Assembly: GCA_030835125.1 (NCBI GenBank)
Contig: JAUQWM010000072.1
Coordinates: forward strand, 1 to 64,000
Direction of reading: 5' to 3'
Length of the DNA stretch: 64,000 bases
DNA from: Gemmatimonadaceae bacterium
GTDB taxonomy: Bacteria; Gemmatimonadota; Gemmatimonadetes; Gemmatimonadales; Gemmatimonadaceae
Shown: positions 17,301 through 25,977 of the stretch, piece by piece
How positions within the stretch are numbered: the first letter of the stretch is position 1
Layout of the letters: every line of letters begins with the position of its first letter
Program-made: the position numbers and the translations under genes
The notes under the pieces: model-generated
Seen by the model: only the letters and a program-made list of their open reading frames with translations
Database searches by the model: none
Told to the model about the DNA's origin: nothing

Positions 17301-18524
17301 TCACTCGTATCGCAGCGCCTGGATCGGGTCCAGCGTTGCCGCCCGGCGCGCGGGCCAGACCCCGAACACCAGCCCGACCGCCGCCGAAAAGCCGAAGGCC
17401 AGTCCGATCGATTCCGGTGCCACCTTCGTGGTCCAGTTGAATGTGCGGTTGAGGAGTTCCGCGCCGCCCGTCCCCATCGCGACGCCGATCGCCCCGCCCA
17501 GCAGGCAGAGCACCACCGCCTCGATCAGGAACTGCGCCAGGATGTTCATCCGGGTGGCGCCTAACGCCTTGCGCACCCCGATCTCGCGGGTCCGCTCCGT
17601 CACCGACACCAGCATGATGTTCATGATGCCGATGCCGCCCACCAGGAGGCTCACCGCCGCGATGCCGGCCAGCAGCAGCGTGAAGACCTGCGTGGTCTCG
17701 GCCAGGTTGGTCAGGAAGTCCGACTGGTTGCGGATCTGGAAGTTGTCGGGCCGGTTCGCGCGGAGCTTGTGCTCCCGGCGCAGGATCTTCTGGATGTCGG
17801 CCATCGTGAGCGGGATGCCCTCCTCGCTCTTGGCGAGGACGCCGATCTCCTGCAGCCGGTCGTTCCCGAAGATCCGGTACCGCGCGGTCTGGATCGGGAT
17901 CAGCAACTGCTCGTCGGGGTTCCCGAACCCGGTGCCCGATCCCTTCGACGCCAGCACCCCCACCACCGTGAACTGGATCCCCCGGATGCGGATCGGCTCG
18001 CCGATGATGGCGTCGGGGCTCGTCACATCGAGGTTGGTGAGCACCGCGGGGCCGATGACCGCCACGCGCTGCTTGCTGTTGTCCTCGGCGGGCGTGAACA
18101 TCCGCCCGTACTCCATCTTGTAGTTCCGGACTTCCAGGTAGTTGGACGACGTGCCGAGCACCCGCACGTTGGTGTTCCTGTTCTTGTACTGCACCTGGAA
18201 GTTGCGCGACATCTGCGGCTGGACCGCGGCGATGTTGTTGCCGCGCTCCTCGAGCGCCGCCGCGTCCTTCAACGTCAGCGGCGCGCGATCCGCCTCGGAG
18301 GCGAAGCCGCCTCCCGTCCGCTGCTGGCCGGGCTGCACGGTCAGCAGGGTGGTGCCAAGCGCCTTGATGCGATCGTTGACCTGCTGCTGCGCACCGTTGC
18401 CGAGCGCGATCATGGCAATGACCGCGCCGACGCCGATCACGATGCCGAGCATCGTGAGCATGGACCGCAGCTTGTTCGCGCGCAGCGCGCCCAGCGCGAC
18501 CCGGAGAATTTCGCCGTAGAGCAT
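17301..18524 (-). CDS. MacB-type ABC transporter permease without ATPase domain
   Basis: This 407-aa inner-membrane protein has one N-terminal membrane helix (about 20-45), a large periplasmic core (about 45-275) and three C-terminal helices with the FtsX-like fold (MNIMLVSVTERTREIGVRKALGA). It corresponds to the membrane half of MacB; no ATPase domain is fused and no ATPase gene lies in the operon, so the ATPase must come from elsewhere. ATG 18524 follows the adaptor stop by 10 bp; a longer frame to 18578 would overlap it. With the adaptor and TolC-like genes upstream it should form a tripartite efflux pump. Confidence 0.88.
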   Translation of the reverse strand: MLYGEILRVALGALRANKLRSMLTMLGIVIGVGAVIAMIALGNGAQQQVNDRIKALGTTLLTVQPGQQRTGGGFASEADRAPLTLKDAAALEERGNNIAAVQPQMSRNFQVQYKNRNTNVRVLGTSSNYLEVRNYKMEYGRMFTPAEDNSKQRVAVIGPAVLTNLDVTSPDAIIGEPIRIRGIQFTVVGVLASKGSGTGFGNPDEQLLIPIQTARYRIFGNDRLQEIGVLAKSEEGIPLTMADIQKILRREHKLRANRPDNFQIRNQSDFLTNLAETTQVFTLLLAGIAAVSLLVGGIGIMNIMLVSVTERTREIGVRKALGATRMNILAQFLIEAVVLCLLGGAIGVAMGTGGAELLNRTFNWTTKVAPESIGLAFGFSAAVGLVFGVWPARRAATLDPIQALRYE

Positions 18525-18534
18525 GGTCTGTCCT

Positions 18535-20370
18535 CTAGCCGCGACCGCGACCGCCGCCACCACCCGGACCGCCACCACCCGGGGCGCCGCCGGTCATCCC
18601 GGGCATGCCGCCACCGGTGCGACCGCGCATCCGGGCGAGGGCAGAGTCACGCGACGCCTGCATCGCGAGCGCGGTCATCAACAGCACCTGCTCGCCTTCC
18701 TGCAGGCCGCTCACCACCTCGGTGTAATCGAGGTCGCTCATGCCCGCCCGGATGACCCTGGGCACGAAAGACGTGCCGGATACGACGTAGACGAGCGCTG
18801 GCCGCGCCGCCTGGCGGCGAGGCGAGGCCTGGCTCACCGGCACGTCCATGCCGGCCAGGAGTGCGGCGGCGTTGCTCCCCCCGCCACGGCGTCCCCCGCG
18901 ACGGCCGCCAGTGTTCCCCGTGGTACTGGTCATGGCGGCACCTGCCGCGTCCGGCCCGCTCCCAGCGCGACCGGAGCGATCGCCGCCGGCCGCCTGACGG
19001 TCACGCGCCTGGCACGCACGGGCCACCATGGCGTCGATGTCGAGCGCCTTGTAGATCGAGTCCGAAATGGCGCGCATGCGCTGCTGGTCGATCTCACCGC
19101 CCTGCATGCGCCCACGGAGCCCCTGAAGCGTCGTCTGGGCGCTGGGCGCCTTGGCGAACGCGTCGCGCACCTTCTGGCACTGGGCATCGGTCACCTCGGG
19201 CATCTGGAAACCGCCCTGGCGCCCGCCCTGCCGGCCGCCCTGGTCCTGCCCGGCGACCAGCGTCAGGTCGACGTCGCCGCGGGACACGAGTCCCGAGCCG
19301 CCGCGCCCGCCGTTGCCGTTAGGCATCCCGCCATTGCCGCCGCCGAGGGCGCGCATCTGCTCCTGCACCGCGGCGGTGACGCTGTCCGGGTCGAGCCCGA
19401 CCAACTTCGCCGTCGCCGCGGCCTCCCGGGTCTGGCGGACCGCGTCGTTCGGCACGGCCAGCACGTCCTCACGCCGCTCGACGAGCACCGTCACCTCGCC
19501 GTTCATGCCCGGCTTGAGGAGGCCTTCGCGGTTGTCGAGGGTGACGAGCACCGGGAACATCGTGACCGAGGATTGCACGACCGCCGACGGCTCGATCTTC
19601 TCGACCGTCCCGCCGAACGGCCGGTCCGGGAAGGCATCGACCGTGACGGTCGCCGGCTGGCCCGGCACGACGGCGCCGATATCGGTCTCGTTGAACAGCG
19701 CCCGGACGCGCACGCGGCTCAGGTTGGCCATCTTCAGCAGGATGGTGCCGCCGCTGGCGCTGTTGGTCGCCGACGCGATGACCTGGCCGAGCGACACCGG
19801 CTTCTCGATGATCGTCCCTGCCACGGGGGCGACGACGCGCGCTTCCTCGACCCGCTGCTTGGCGATGTCCACCGCCGAGCGCGAGCGGATCATGGCCGCC
19901 ACCGAGTTCGCGTAGTCGAGCTGCGAGGACTCGTACTCCTGGGCGGTGATGATCTTGTCGGCGTACATCTTGTCGTTGCGGCTCTTCTGCGCCACCGAGA
20001 CGCTCAACTTGGCCGCCGCGGCGACCGAATCGGCCACGGCCTGCGACAGCTGCTGTTCGACGTCACGAGGATCGAGCTGGATGAGAAGGTCACCGGGGTT
20101 CACCATCGACCCGGTCTCGACCGGCATCACGGTGATCTGCCCCGAGGACTTCGACTTCACCTCGATGACGTTGATCGGCTCGACCTGTCCCGACGCAGTG
20201 GCCTCCGAGACGATGGTGCGGCGCACGACGGCCGCCGTCTCGATGGGGAGCGCCTGCTCCTTCTCGCGATTGCATGCCGCGGCGAGCAGGAGGACGAGGA
20301 CGGGCCGCAGCCGGCCCCGGCGATTCGGGGCGGCGCCGGCGCGGGCGTTGGTAGGCATCGAAGTGTTCAC
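18535..20370 (-). CDS. Efflux periplasmic adaptor (HlyD/MacA) with large inserted domain
   Basis: This 611-aa lipoprotein-like adaptor should link the MacB-type permease to the TolC-like channel. A signal segment ends at LAAACN. Lipoyl/hairpin regions (about 60-205) and a beta-barrel domain (about 215-305) are recognisable. Normal MacA/HlyD adaptors are about 370-420 aa. Here residues about 316-522 are an insert with Gly/Arg/Asn-rich stretches flanking a predicted helical segment (395-455) with two cysteines (398, 453), followed by the membrane-proximal domain (about 524-575) and a Gly-rich tail. The start is GTG 20370 or ATG 20358. It lies 20 bp downstream of the TolC-like gene. Confidence 0.85.
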   Translation of the reverse strand: MNTSMPTNARAGAAPNRRGRLRPVLVLLLAAACNREKEQALPIETAAVVRRTIVSEATASGQVEPINVIEVKSKSSGQITVMPVETGSMVNPGDLLIQLDPRDVEQQLSQAVADSVAAAAKLSVSVAQKSRNDKMYADKIITAQEYESSQLDYANSVAAMIRSRSAVDIAKQRVEEARVVAPVAGTIIEKPVSLGQVIASATNSASGGTILLKMANLSRVRVRALFNETDIGAVVPGQPATVTVDAFPDRPFGGTVEKIEPSAVVQSSVTMFPVLVTLDNREGLLKPGMNGEVTVLVERREDVLAVPNDAVRQTREAAATAKLVGLDPDSVTAAVQEQMRALGGGNGGMPNGNGGRGGSGLVSRGDVDLTLVAGQDQGGRQGGRQGGFQMPEVTDAQCQKVRDAFAKAPSAQTTLQGLRGRMQGGEIDQQRMRAISDSIYKALDIDAMVARACQARDRQAAGGDRSGRAGSGPDAAGAAMTSTTGNTGGRRGGRRGGGSNAAALLAGMDVPVSQASPRRQAARPALVYVVSGTSFVPRVIRAGMSDLDYTEVVSGLQEGEQVLLMTALAMQASRDSALARMRGRTGGGMPGMTGGAPGGGGPGGGGGRGRG

Positions 20371-20390
20371 GGAAGGGATTGAGGGCGTGG

Positions 20391-21692
20391 TTACCTGATC
20401 TCGCGGCCGAGCAGCTGCTCCAGCTGCGCCTTGGCGATGCGGACCTGGTATCGAGCATTGACGAGGTTGAACCGCGCGCTGTTAAGCTGCGTTTGGGTCG
20501 TAAGCAGCTCGAGCTGCGTGGAGGCGCCCAGCTGGTACCGCTGCTGCTGCACGCGGAGGTCCTCCAGCGCGGCCTCGAGGGACGCCTGCTGGATCGCGAT
20601 GCGCGCCTGCGCCAGCCGGAGCTGGCCGAGGTACTGCACGAGCTGCTGGTGCGCGAGCAGTTCCGCGTCCCGGAGGGAGGCGCGGGCGTTTGTCTCAGCG
20701 ATCTTGGCGCGCTGCACCGTCTCCTCGCGACCCAACCCGTTGAAGATCGGGACGCTGACGGAGAGCCCGAAAGACTTGTTCTGGAGGGTGCGCCCCTGCC
20801 ACAACTGGAAGTTCGCGTCGGACATGTTGTTCGTCATGCTGTAGCTCGTCGAGATCGACGGCAGGTAGTCCGTTCGCGACGACCGCACCGACGCCCGCGC
20901 CGCGGTCAGGCTGGCCTGGGCGGTGCGGATCGACGGGGCGCTCACAAGGAACTGTGCCAGTTGCGCGCTGTCGGCCGCCACCGGCGTCAGGGCGGTGTCG
21001 GCATCAGCGGCCGTGACGGTGAAGCTGACGCCGACCAGCCGCGAGAGGGCCGCGTTGGCGTTCTGCAGGTCGTTCTCGGCGCTGAGGACCGCGAGTTGCT
21101 GGTTGCCGACGGCGATGATGGCGCGGAGCGAATCGGACCGTGTGGCGGCGCCGCTGGCGATCCTGGCGTTGGCCGCGCGGAGGTTCTGCTCCGCTTCATT
21201 GAGCGCCGTCTCGGCGGCCGAGCGACTCTCCCGCGCCGCCAGGGCCGCGTAGAACTGCTGGGATACCGAGTAGGCGACCGAGAACTGGGTCGCGACTTCA
21301 TTGGCCTCGGCTGAGGCAACGTTCGCCCGGGCCGCCCCGAGCTGGAAGTTCCGGTCTCCACCGTCGAACAGCACCCAGTTCGCCGAGAGCCTCCGGCTCC
21401 AGCTCCAGGGCGTGACGTTGTTGCGATCGACGATGTCGCCCTTGCTGTCGAACACCTGTCCGGCGCTCCAGCCTGAGGACATGCTGCCGCTGATCGTCGG
21501 GAAGAAGGCGGAGAGGCGCGTACGGACCGTTGCCTCGTTCGCGTTGATGGTGTTTCGTGCCGCGATCGTCTGCGGCGAGTTCTCCCGCGCGAGGCGGATG
21601 GCCTCGTCGAGGGTGATGGGGCGTGCGGGGCCAGGCGTTGCCTGTGCGAAAAGCGCCGCCGGAACGAGCGCGGCAAGGAGGAAGGAACGCAT
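20391..21692 (-). CDS. TolC-family outer-membrane efflux protein
   Basis: This 433-aa protein has a signal peptide ending near LFAQA and two TolC-type helical repeats, each with long heptad helices (for example about 150-215 and 340-430). It should form the trimeric outer-membrane channel of the pump. Its ATG overlaps the stop of the Spy-like gene by one base (TGATG), so translation is coupled. Typical length for the family. Confidence 0.9.
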   Translation of the reverse strand: MRSFLLAALVPAALFAQATPGPARPITLDEAIRLARENSPQTIAARNTINANEATVRTRLSAFFPTISGSMSSGWSAGQVFDSKGDIVDRNNVTPWSWSRRLSANWVLFDGGDRNFQLGAARANVASAEANEVATQFSVAYSVSQQFYAALAARESRSAAETALNEAEQNLRAANARIASGAATRSDSLRAIIAVGNQQLAVLSAENDLQNANAALSRLVGVSFTVTAADADTALTPVAADSAQLAQFLVSAPSIRTAQASLTAARASVRSSRTDYLPSISTSYSMTNNMSDANFQLWQGRTLQNKSFGLSVSVPIFNGLGREETVQRAKIAETNARASLRDAELLAHQQLVQYLGQLRLAQARIAIQQASLEAALEDLRVQQQRYQLGASTQLELLTTQTQLNSARFNLVNARYQVRIAKAQLEQLLGREIR

Positions 21693-22057
21693 CAGTTGTC
21701 GTCGCGTGTCTTGTTGGTGTCGCTCATCTCGGCAAGCACCTTTTCGAACTCGGCGCGTTGCGTCGGGGTGAGCAGGAGACGGATCTCGTCACGAGTGCGG
21801 AGCTTGATGGAGTCGAGCGCGGGCCGTACGGGCGACATCACGATCGAATACCGCTTGTGGCGGTCGTCGAGGATGGAGTCGAGGCGGGCGCGCTGCGCGG
21901 CATCGAGCTGGAGGCGGTCCGCCAGTGAGAGGCGTCCGGCCTGGGGGCGCGAGATCCGATCCCGCAGCATGACGCGGTCGGCGGTGAAGCCGAGCGCGCC
22001 GCCGACGAGGACGGCCCCGAGCAGGAAGGTGATCGCGAGGTTCTTGGACTGTTGCAT
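21692..22057 (-). CDS. Spy/ZraP-like periplasmic LTXXQ protein
   Basis: This 121-aa protein has an N-terminal membrane or signal segment and a helical region with the motif LTPTQRAEF (about 98-106), plus a related stretch LDAAQRARLDSI earlier. This matches the LTXXQ/heavy-metal-resistance (Spy, ZraP, CnrX) group, which sense or buffer envelope stress. It sits between the anti-sigma candidate and the TolC-like gene, suggesting it senses the stress the pump relieves. The sensor role is inferred. Confidence 0.72.
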   Translation of the reverse strand: MQQSKNLAITFLLGAVLVGGALGFTADRVMLRDRISRPQAGRLSLADRLQLDAAQRARLDSILDDRHKRYSIVMSPVRPALDSIKLRTRDEIRLLLTPTQRAEFEKVLAEMSDTNKTRDDN

Positions 22058-22065
22058 GCCGGTTC

Positions 22066-22440
22066 CTAGCGCGTGATGAGGTAGCGCAGGGTCGCCTCGC
22101 GCCGGCTGGCGCGCTCGCCACCGGCGGACTCGATCATCGGCATTTCAGTGGGGGTGTCGAGCAACTCGGTCCAGGCGACGCGGTCCTGCGCCTTGCGAGT
22201 CTGCCAGGCGGTGACGCCGGCGACGGCCAGGGCCAGGGCCGCGGCAGCGAGGCCGACGCGACTCCAGGCGGGGAAGTACGACCACCATTCTCGGGCGGCC
22301 TCGGACGAGATGCGCGCCATGATCCGCCGCTCGAGGAACGCCCAGTACGTCCCGTCGGCCGGCGCGCGGTACTCGACACGCATGGCAGCGTGCAACTCGT
22401 CGTCGCGGAAATCGCGGTCGTCGTCGTGCACGATCTTCAT
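22066..22440 (-). CDS. Putative membrane anti-sigma factor
   Basis: This 124-aa protein has a polar N terminus (about 1-55), one membrane helix (about 63-80) and a short C-terminal part. Its start overlaps the stop of the ECF sigma gene by 4 bp (ATGA), the usual arrangement for a cognate anti-sigma factor. It lacks a clear zinc-finger HxxxCxxC motif, so assignment rests on topology and position. Confidence 0.6.
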   Translation of the reverse strand: MKIVHDDDRDFRDDELHAAMRVEYRAPADGTYWAFLERRIMARISSEAAREWWSYFPAWSRVGLAAAALALAVAGVTAWQTRKAQDRVAWTELLDTPTEMPMIESAGGERASRREATLRYLITR

Positions 22441-23051
22441 AAGTGGCTCCGGACTGAACCCAGTTCCTGGCGCAGTCGCGCCCGGGCATGGTGGAGGTCG
22501 GACCGGGCGGTTCCTTCCGGAATGCCCAGCATGCGCCCGATCTCCGAGTGCTTGAATCCTTCGATGTCGTGCAGGACGATCACGGCGCGCTGCCGCTCGC
22601 CCAGCGTGGTCAGGGCATGCCGCAACCGGCGGCGCAGTTCATCGGCCTCGCCGGGATCGCGAAACGGCGACGCGATGGTGTCGGCGAGGGCATCCGCGTC
22701 GCGGACCTTCTTCCGGCGGGTGATGTCCAGCGCCGCATTGGCAACGATGCGATGCAGCCAGGCGCCGAAGGCCTGGTCGGGCAGGAAACGATCCAGCGCG
22801 CGGTAGGCGTGCAGGAACCCTTCCTGCGTGGCGTCCTCCGCGTCCTCATGCGTGAGCACGATGGCCCGTGCCACCGCGTAGGCCCGTCGCTGGTGGAGAC
22901 GAACCAGTTCCGCGAACGCTTCGGCCTCGCCGCGTTGTGCCGCGACGACCAGCGCATGCTCGCGTTCACGCGGCGTGTCAGTCGACACGGCGTGGACTCG
23001 AGCCGGCGCCACACGGGCATCCGGGCTGACTGGGAGGGCGAGAGCGGTCAC
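22437..23051 (-). CDS. ECF sigma-70 factor heading the efflux operon
   Basis: This protein of about 180-205 aa has sigma region 2 (AEAFAELVRLHQRRAYAVA, then DAEDATQEGFLHAYRAL) and region 4 (LTTLGERQRAVIVLHDIEG and SEIGRMLGIPEGTARSDLHHA). The start is uncertain: GTG 23051 and GTG 22988 are candidates and neither has a strong Shine-Dalgarno; the open frame extends to 23267 without conserved sequence. It is followed, with coupled translation, by an anti-sigma candidate, a Spy-like protein and the pump genes, so it probably directs their expression. Confidence 0.82.
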   Translation of the reverse strand: MTALALPVSPDARVAPARVHAVSTDTPREREHALVVAAQRGEAEAFAELVRLHQRRAYAVARAIVLTHEDAEDATQEGFLHAYRALDRFLPDQAFGAWLHRIVANAALDITRRKKVRDADALADTIASPFRDPGEADELRRRLRHALTTLGERQRAVIVLHDIEGFKHSEIGRMLGIPEGTARSDLHHARARLRQELGSVRSHL

Positions 23052-23118
23052 GAATGGGTTGCGTAGTGTCCTCCTGAAAACGCGCGCGCGGGGGGAAGCG
23101 TTGATGGGCCGGACTGAC

Positions 23119-23712
23119 TCACGCCGGCGTTGCCGGTGCGCCCGCGAGGCCCAGCAGGTCGGCCCGCGAACGCATGGCGTCGAGGACGAACTGGATGTGC
23201 TCCGGCATCTCGATTCCCAGCGCCGCGGCCCCGTCCACGATGTCCTCGCGGTTGCAGCCGCGCGCAAATGCCCTGTCCTTCATCTTCTTCTGGACGCTGC
23301 GAACATCGACGTCGTTAAGGCTGCGGGACGGACGCACCAGCGCCGTGGCGGTGATGAGGCCGGTCAGCTCGTCGACGGCGAACAACGCCCTGGCCATGAG
23401 GCTCTGGCGCGGGACGCCCGTGTACGTGGCGTGTCCCAGGATCGCCTGCAGCACCTCCTCCGGGACGCCCATCCCGCGGAGGAGGCGCACGCCCTCGGCG
23501 GGGTGCTCGCGGTCCGGGGCGTGGTCCTCGTTAGGCCAGCGCTCGTAGTCGAAGTCGTGCAGGAGGCCGGCCAGGCCCCAGAGCTCCACATCCTCACCGA
23601 ACCGTCCGGCGTAGGCGCGCATCGCCCCTTCCACGGCCAGCATGTGCTTCCGCAGGGAATCGCTGGCGGTGTACTCCTGCATCAGCGACTGGGCGTCGGT
23701 TCTCGAGAGCAT
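23119..23712 (-). CDS. HD-domain (HDIG-type) hydrolase
   Basis: This 197-aa cytoplasmic protein has the metal-binding HD pattern: His23, the doublet HD in LLHDFDYE (about 52-53), and downstream His residues in HPAEG and ILGHATYTG. This is a stand-alone HDIG protein of the type annotated as a phosphohydrolase; substrate unknown. It has one GTTAGGC heptamer (23530). It is on the same strand as the efflux operon, about 70 bp upstream of the sigma gene; a functional link is not evident. Confidence 0.85.
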   Translation of the reverse strand: MLSRTDAQSLMQEYTASDSLRKHMLAVEGAMRAYAGRFGEDVELWGLAGLLHDFDYERWPNEDHAPDREHPAEGVRLLRGMGVPEEVLQAILGHATYTGVPRQSLMARALFAVDELTGLITATALVRPSRSLNDVDVRSVQKKMKDRAFARGCNREDIVDGAAALGIEMPEHIQFVLDAMRSRADLLGLAGAPATPA

Positions 23713-23805
23713 GTGCGACGAACGGTGGGTCCGGGATTGTGCCGCAAGCGCCGGGAGCCCAGCAAATTACACGATCGAGCCCGCAAGGAGCTCCCGCCCC
23801 GCCGG

Positions 23806-24378
23806 TTACTTCCCGCCGCTGCGGGTGGGACGGCCCGGGAACTCACGGGCAACATTGGCCAGTTTCAATGCCGCATCCCGTACCGAGGGGCTGGCGTCGA
23901 CCAGATAGCTGAGCCGCGCGGTCCGGAACACGGCGAGATCGGCTCGACTGTCACCCATATAGTCAAACTCGTTGCAACCCAACGACTTACGGATCTGGAC
24001 GGCCTTGTTGGCGCCTTTCACGTTCGATTCCAGGTCCGTGGCGACCACGGCATCGAAAAGGTCAAGGTAGTCCGCGACACGCTCGGCGATCCTGCGGTTG
24101 GCCGCCGTGGCGAGCACAACCCGCCGACCGCGCATCCGCTCCTCCCTCAGGAACTCGAGGACCTCTGGCCGCCAGGTGAGGCGTGCAGGATCCGGCACGA
24201 ACTGGCCGGCGACGAACGCCTTCATGCTGGCGCGTCCCCTGAGGAGGAAGAACGGCACCGCCAGCAGGACCCAGGGTCGCCGGACTGCAAGGTGCCTGAG
24301 GGAGATCCTCAGGGTGTCCCCCTCGATCAGCGTCCCATCGAGGTCAACGCAGAGGGGCGGTTCGGGGACCTGGGTCAT
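23806..24378 (-). CDS. HAD-superfamily phosphatase
   Basis: This 190-aa protein carries HAD motif I as DLDGTL (about 12-17), motif II in VVLATAANRR, Lys120 near NVKGANK, and motif IV as YMGDSRAD. The sequence resembles the HAD half of HAD-UbiA prenyltransferase fusions (CVDLDGTLIEGDTLRIS), but no prenyltransferase domain follows. Probably an intact stand-alone phosphatase; substrate unknown. Confidence 0.82.
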   Translation of the reverse strand: MTQVPEPPLCVDLDGTLIEGDTLRISLRHLAVRRPWVLLAVPFFLLRGRASMKAFVAGQFVPDPARLTWRPEVLEFLREERMRGRRVVLATAANRRIAERVADYLDLFDAVVATDLESNVKGANKAVQIRKSLGCNEFDYMGDSRADLAVFRTARLSYLVDASPSVRDAALKLANVAREFPGRPTRSGGK

Positions 24379-24404
24379 CGCGCGCCGGGAGGCAGCGACG
24401 CGCG

Positions 24405-24551
24405 CTACTTCGTCTCGGCGTGCGCCTCGCCACCCGCGAAGCTGGCGCTCGTCATCTTGACGATGCCGAACGCGAACACGAACAGCAGGATGCTGGTGAC
24501 AATCAGCCCGATGACGGCTGATCGCTTGTCCGATGGTTCCAGTTCCGACAT
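24405..24551 (-). CDS. Small single-pass membrane protein
   Basis: This 48-aa protein has a short acidic N terminus, one membrane helix (about 14-33) and a short charged tail. ATG 24551 fits the membrane topology; the same frame runs to 24605 but that would overlap the cyclophilin gene. It lies between the cyclophilin and HAD genes on the same strand. Family unknown. Confidence 0.55.
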   Translation of the reverse strand: MSELEPSDKRSAVIGLIVTSILLFVFAFGIVKMTSASFAGGEAHAETK

Positions 24552-24573
24552 TTCTGGCGACTCCGTGTGTTGG

Positions 24574-25032
24574 TCAGGCCACGCGCGCGGAAGTGAGCTC
24601 ATCATTCTGGCTGATGAGCGGGACGACGTCGAGGCCCTCGACGACCTTGCCGAACACGGTGTGCACGCCGTTCAGGTGACGGGTGTTGGACTCGCTCAGG
24701 ACAATGAAGAACTGGCTGCCCCCCGTGTCCTTCCCCGCATGCGCCATCGACAGCGCGCCGAGGACGTGCTTGTGCGGGTTCCCGGCGGTTTCGCACTTGA
24801 TCTTCCAGCCGGGACCGCCGGTTCCCACCGGACCCTTGGCATGCTCACCGCCCCGGGAATAGGGATCGCCGCCCTGGACGACAAAATCCGGGATGACGCG
24901 GTGGAAGCGCGTCCCGTCGTAGAACCCGCTGTTGGCGAGCTTCTCGAAATTGGCCACGGTCCCCGGGGCCTCGGCGTCATACAGCTCGGCGACCAGGGTG
25001 CCCTTCGACGTGACCAGCGTGGCCTTTTTCAT
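24574..25032 (-). CDS. Cyclophilin-type peptidyl-prolyl isomerase
   Basis: This 152-aa protein is a cytoplasmic cyclophilin: [14 protein letters not shown] (from about 43) contains the catalytic Arg, and GSQFFI and [15 protein letters not shown] follow in order. No signal peptide. Length matches PpiB-like proteins. It catalyses cis-trans isomerisation of Xaa-Pro bonds. Confidence 0.93.
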   Translation of the reverse strand: MKKATLVTSKGTLVAELYDAEAPGTVANFEKLANSGFYDGTRFHRVIPDFVVQGGDPYSRGGEHAKGPVGTGGPGWKIKCETAGNPHKHVLGALSMAHAGKDTGGSQFFIVLSESNTRHLNGVHTVFGKVVEGLDVVPLISQNDELTSARVA

Positions 25033-25137
25033 GGACGGCGGCGGAAGGTGAAGACGGTGGTTCGGGCTGAGACGGGACCAATCTAGCCGGGGTGGTGCGG
25101 CCGGAGAATGGGACAGCCCGTCCAGGGCAACCGGCCT

Positions 25138-25977
25138 TCAGGGAGCGGCCGATGGGCAGATCGCGACGAGGGTGCATTCGTGGCAGCGCGGCCGCCGGGC
25201 GTCGCAGACCCGCCGGCCGTGCCATATGAGGAGATGGGACAGCAGGGTCCATCGATCCCGGGGGAAGAGCCCCATCAGGACGCGCTCGATCTTCTCCGGG
25301 TCGGTTTCGGTCGTTAGGCCGAGCCGCGCCGCCAGGCGCTGGACGTGGGTGTCCACGACCACGCCTTCGTTGATGCCGAGGGCATTGCCGAGCACGACAT
25401 TGGCGGTCTTGCGGCCGACGCCGGGAAGCAAGACGAGGTCGCCCATGCTGGAGGGCACCTCACCCCCGTGCCGGTCGACGACGGCGTTGGCCATGGCGAT
25501 GAGGTTTCGCGCCTTGTTCCGGAAGAATCCCGTCGTCCGGATCACCTCTTCGACATCCTCCTGCGGGGCGGCGGCGAGCTGGATGGGGCCTGGCCAGCGT
25601 CCGAAGAGGGCAGGGGTGACCATGTTCACCCGCTTGTCGGTGCACTGGGCGCTGAGGATGGTGGCGACCAGGAGCTGCCAGGCATCCCGGTAGTCCAGTT
25701 CACAATGCGCATCCGGGTAGAGGGCGGCGAGTCCGTCCCACAGGCTCCCGGCGTGCGCGGCGAGCGCTGCGGGGGCCAGCCCCTTCGCTGCGCCCTTGCG
25801 CTTGCGACCGGTCGGGAGGGCGGCTGCCGGTACTGCCTTGGTGCTCTTCCGGGGGATCCTGGATGCCGCCCCGGGCCGGGGCCCCTTCGATGTGACCGCG
25901 ACGGGGATGCGCCTCGTCGCCCCGGGGCGCTTCTGCGACAGCGGCTGTCGAGGTCCCCGGCCGCCCTTACGAGGCAT
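25138..25977 (-). CDS. nth: Endonuclease III with basic N-terminal extension
   Basis: This 279-aa base-excision-repair glycosylase/AP lyase carries the helix-hairpin-helix LPGVGRKTANVV with the catalytic Lys, the catalytic Asp in VVDTHVQRLA, and a complete [4Fe-4S] motif C-x6-C-x2-C-x5-C at the C terminus. The first 75 residues are a Lys/Arg/Pro-rich extension not found in E. coli Nth and probably disordered. It overlaps the PolX gene by 11 bp, pairing two base-excision-repair functions. Confidence 0.92.
   Translation of the reverse strand: MPRKGGRGPRQPLSQKRPGATRRIPVAVTSKGPRPGAASRIPRKSTKAVPAAALPTGRKRKGAAKGLAPAALAAHAGSLWDGLAALYPDAHCELDYRDAWQLLVATILSAQCTDKRVNMVTPALFGRWPGPIQLAAAPQEDVEEVIRTTGFFRNKARNLIAMANAVVDRHGGEVPSSMGDLVLLPGVGRKTANVVLGNALGINEGVVVDTHVQRLAARLGLTTETDPEKIERVLMGLFPRDRWTLLSHLLIWHGRRVCDARRPRCHECTLVAICPSAAP

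Noticed and set aside
18523-20382. A 619-codon frame opposite the efflux adaptor
   Set aside because: Same shadow effect; the adaptor has clear domains and operon context.
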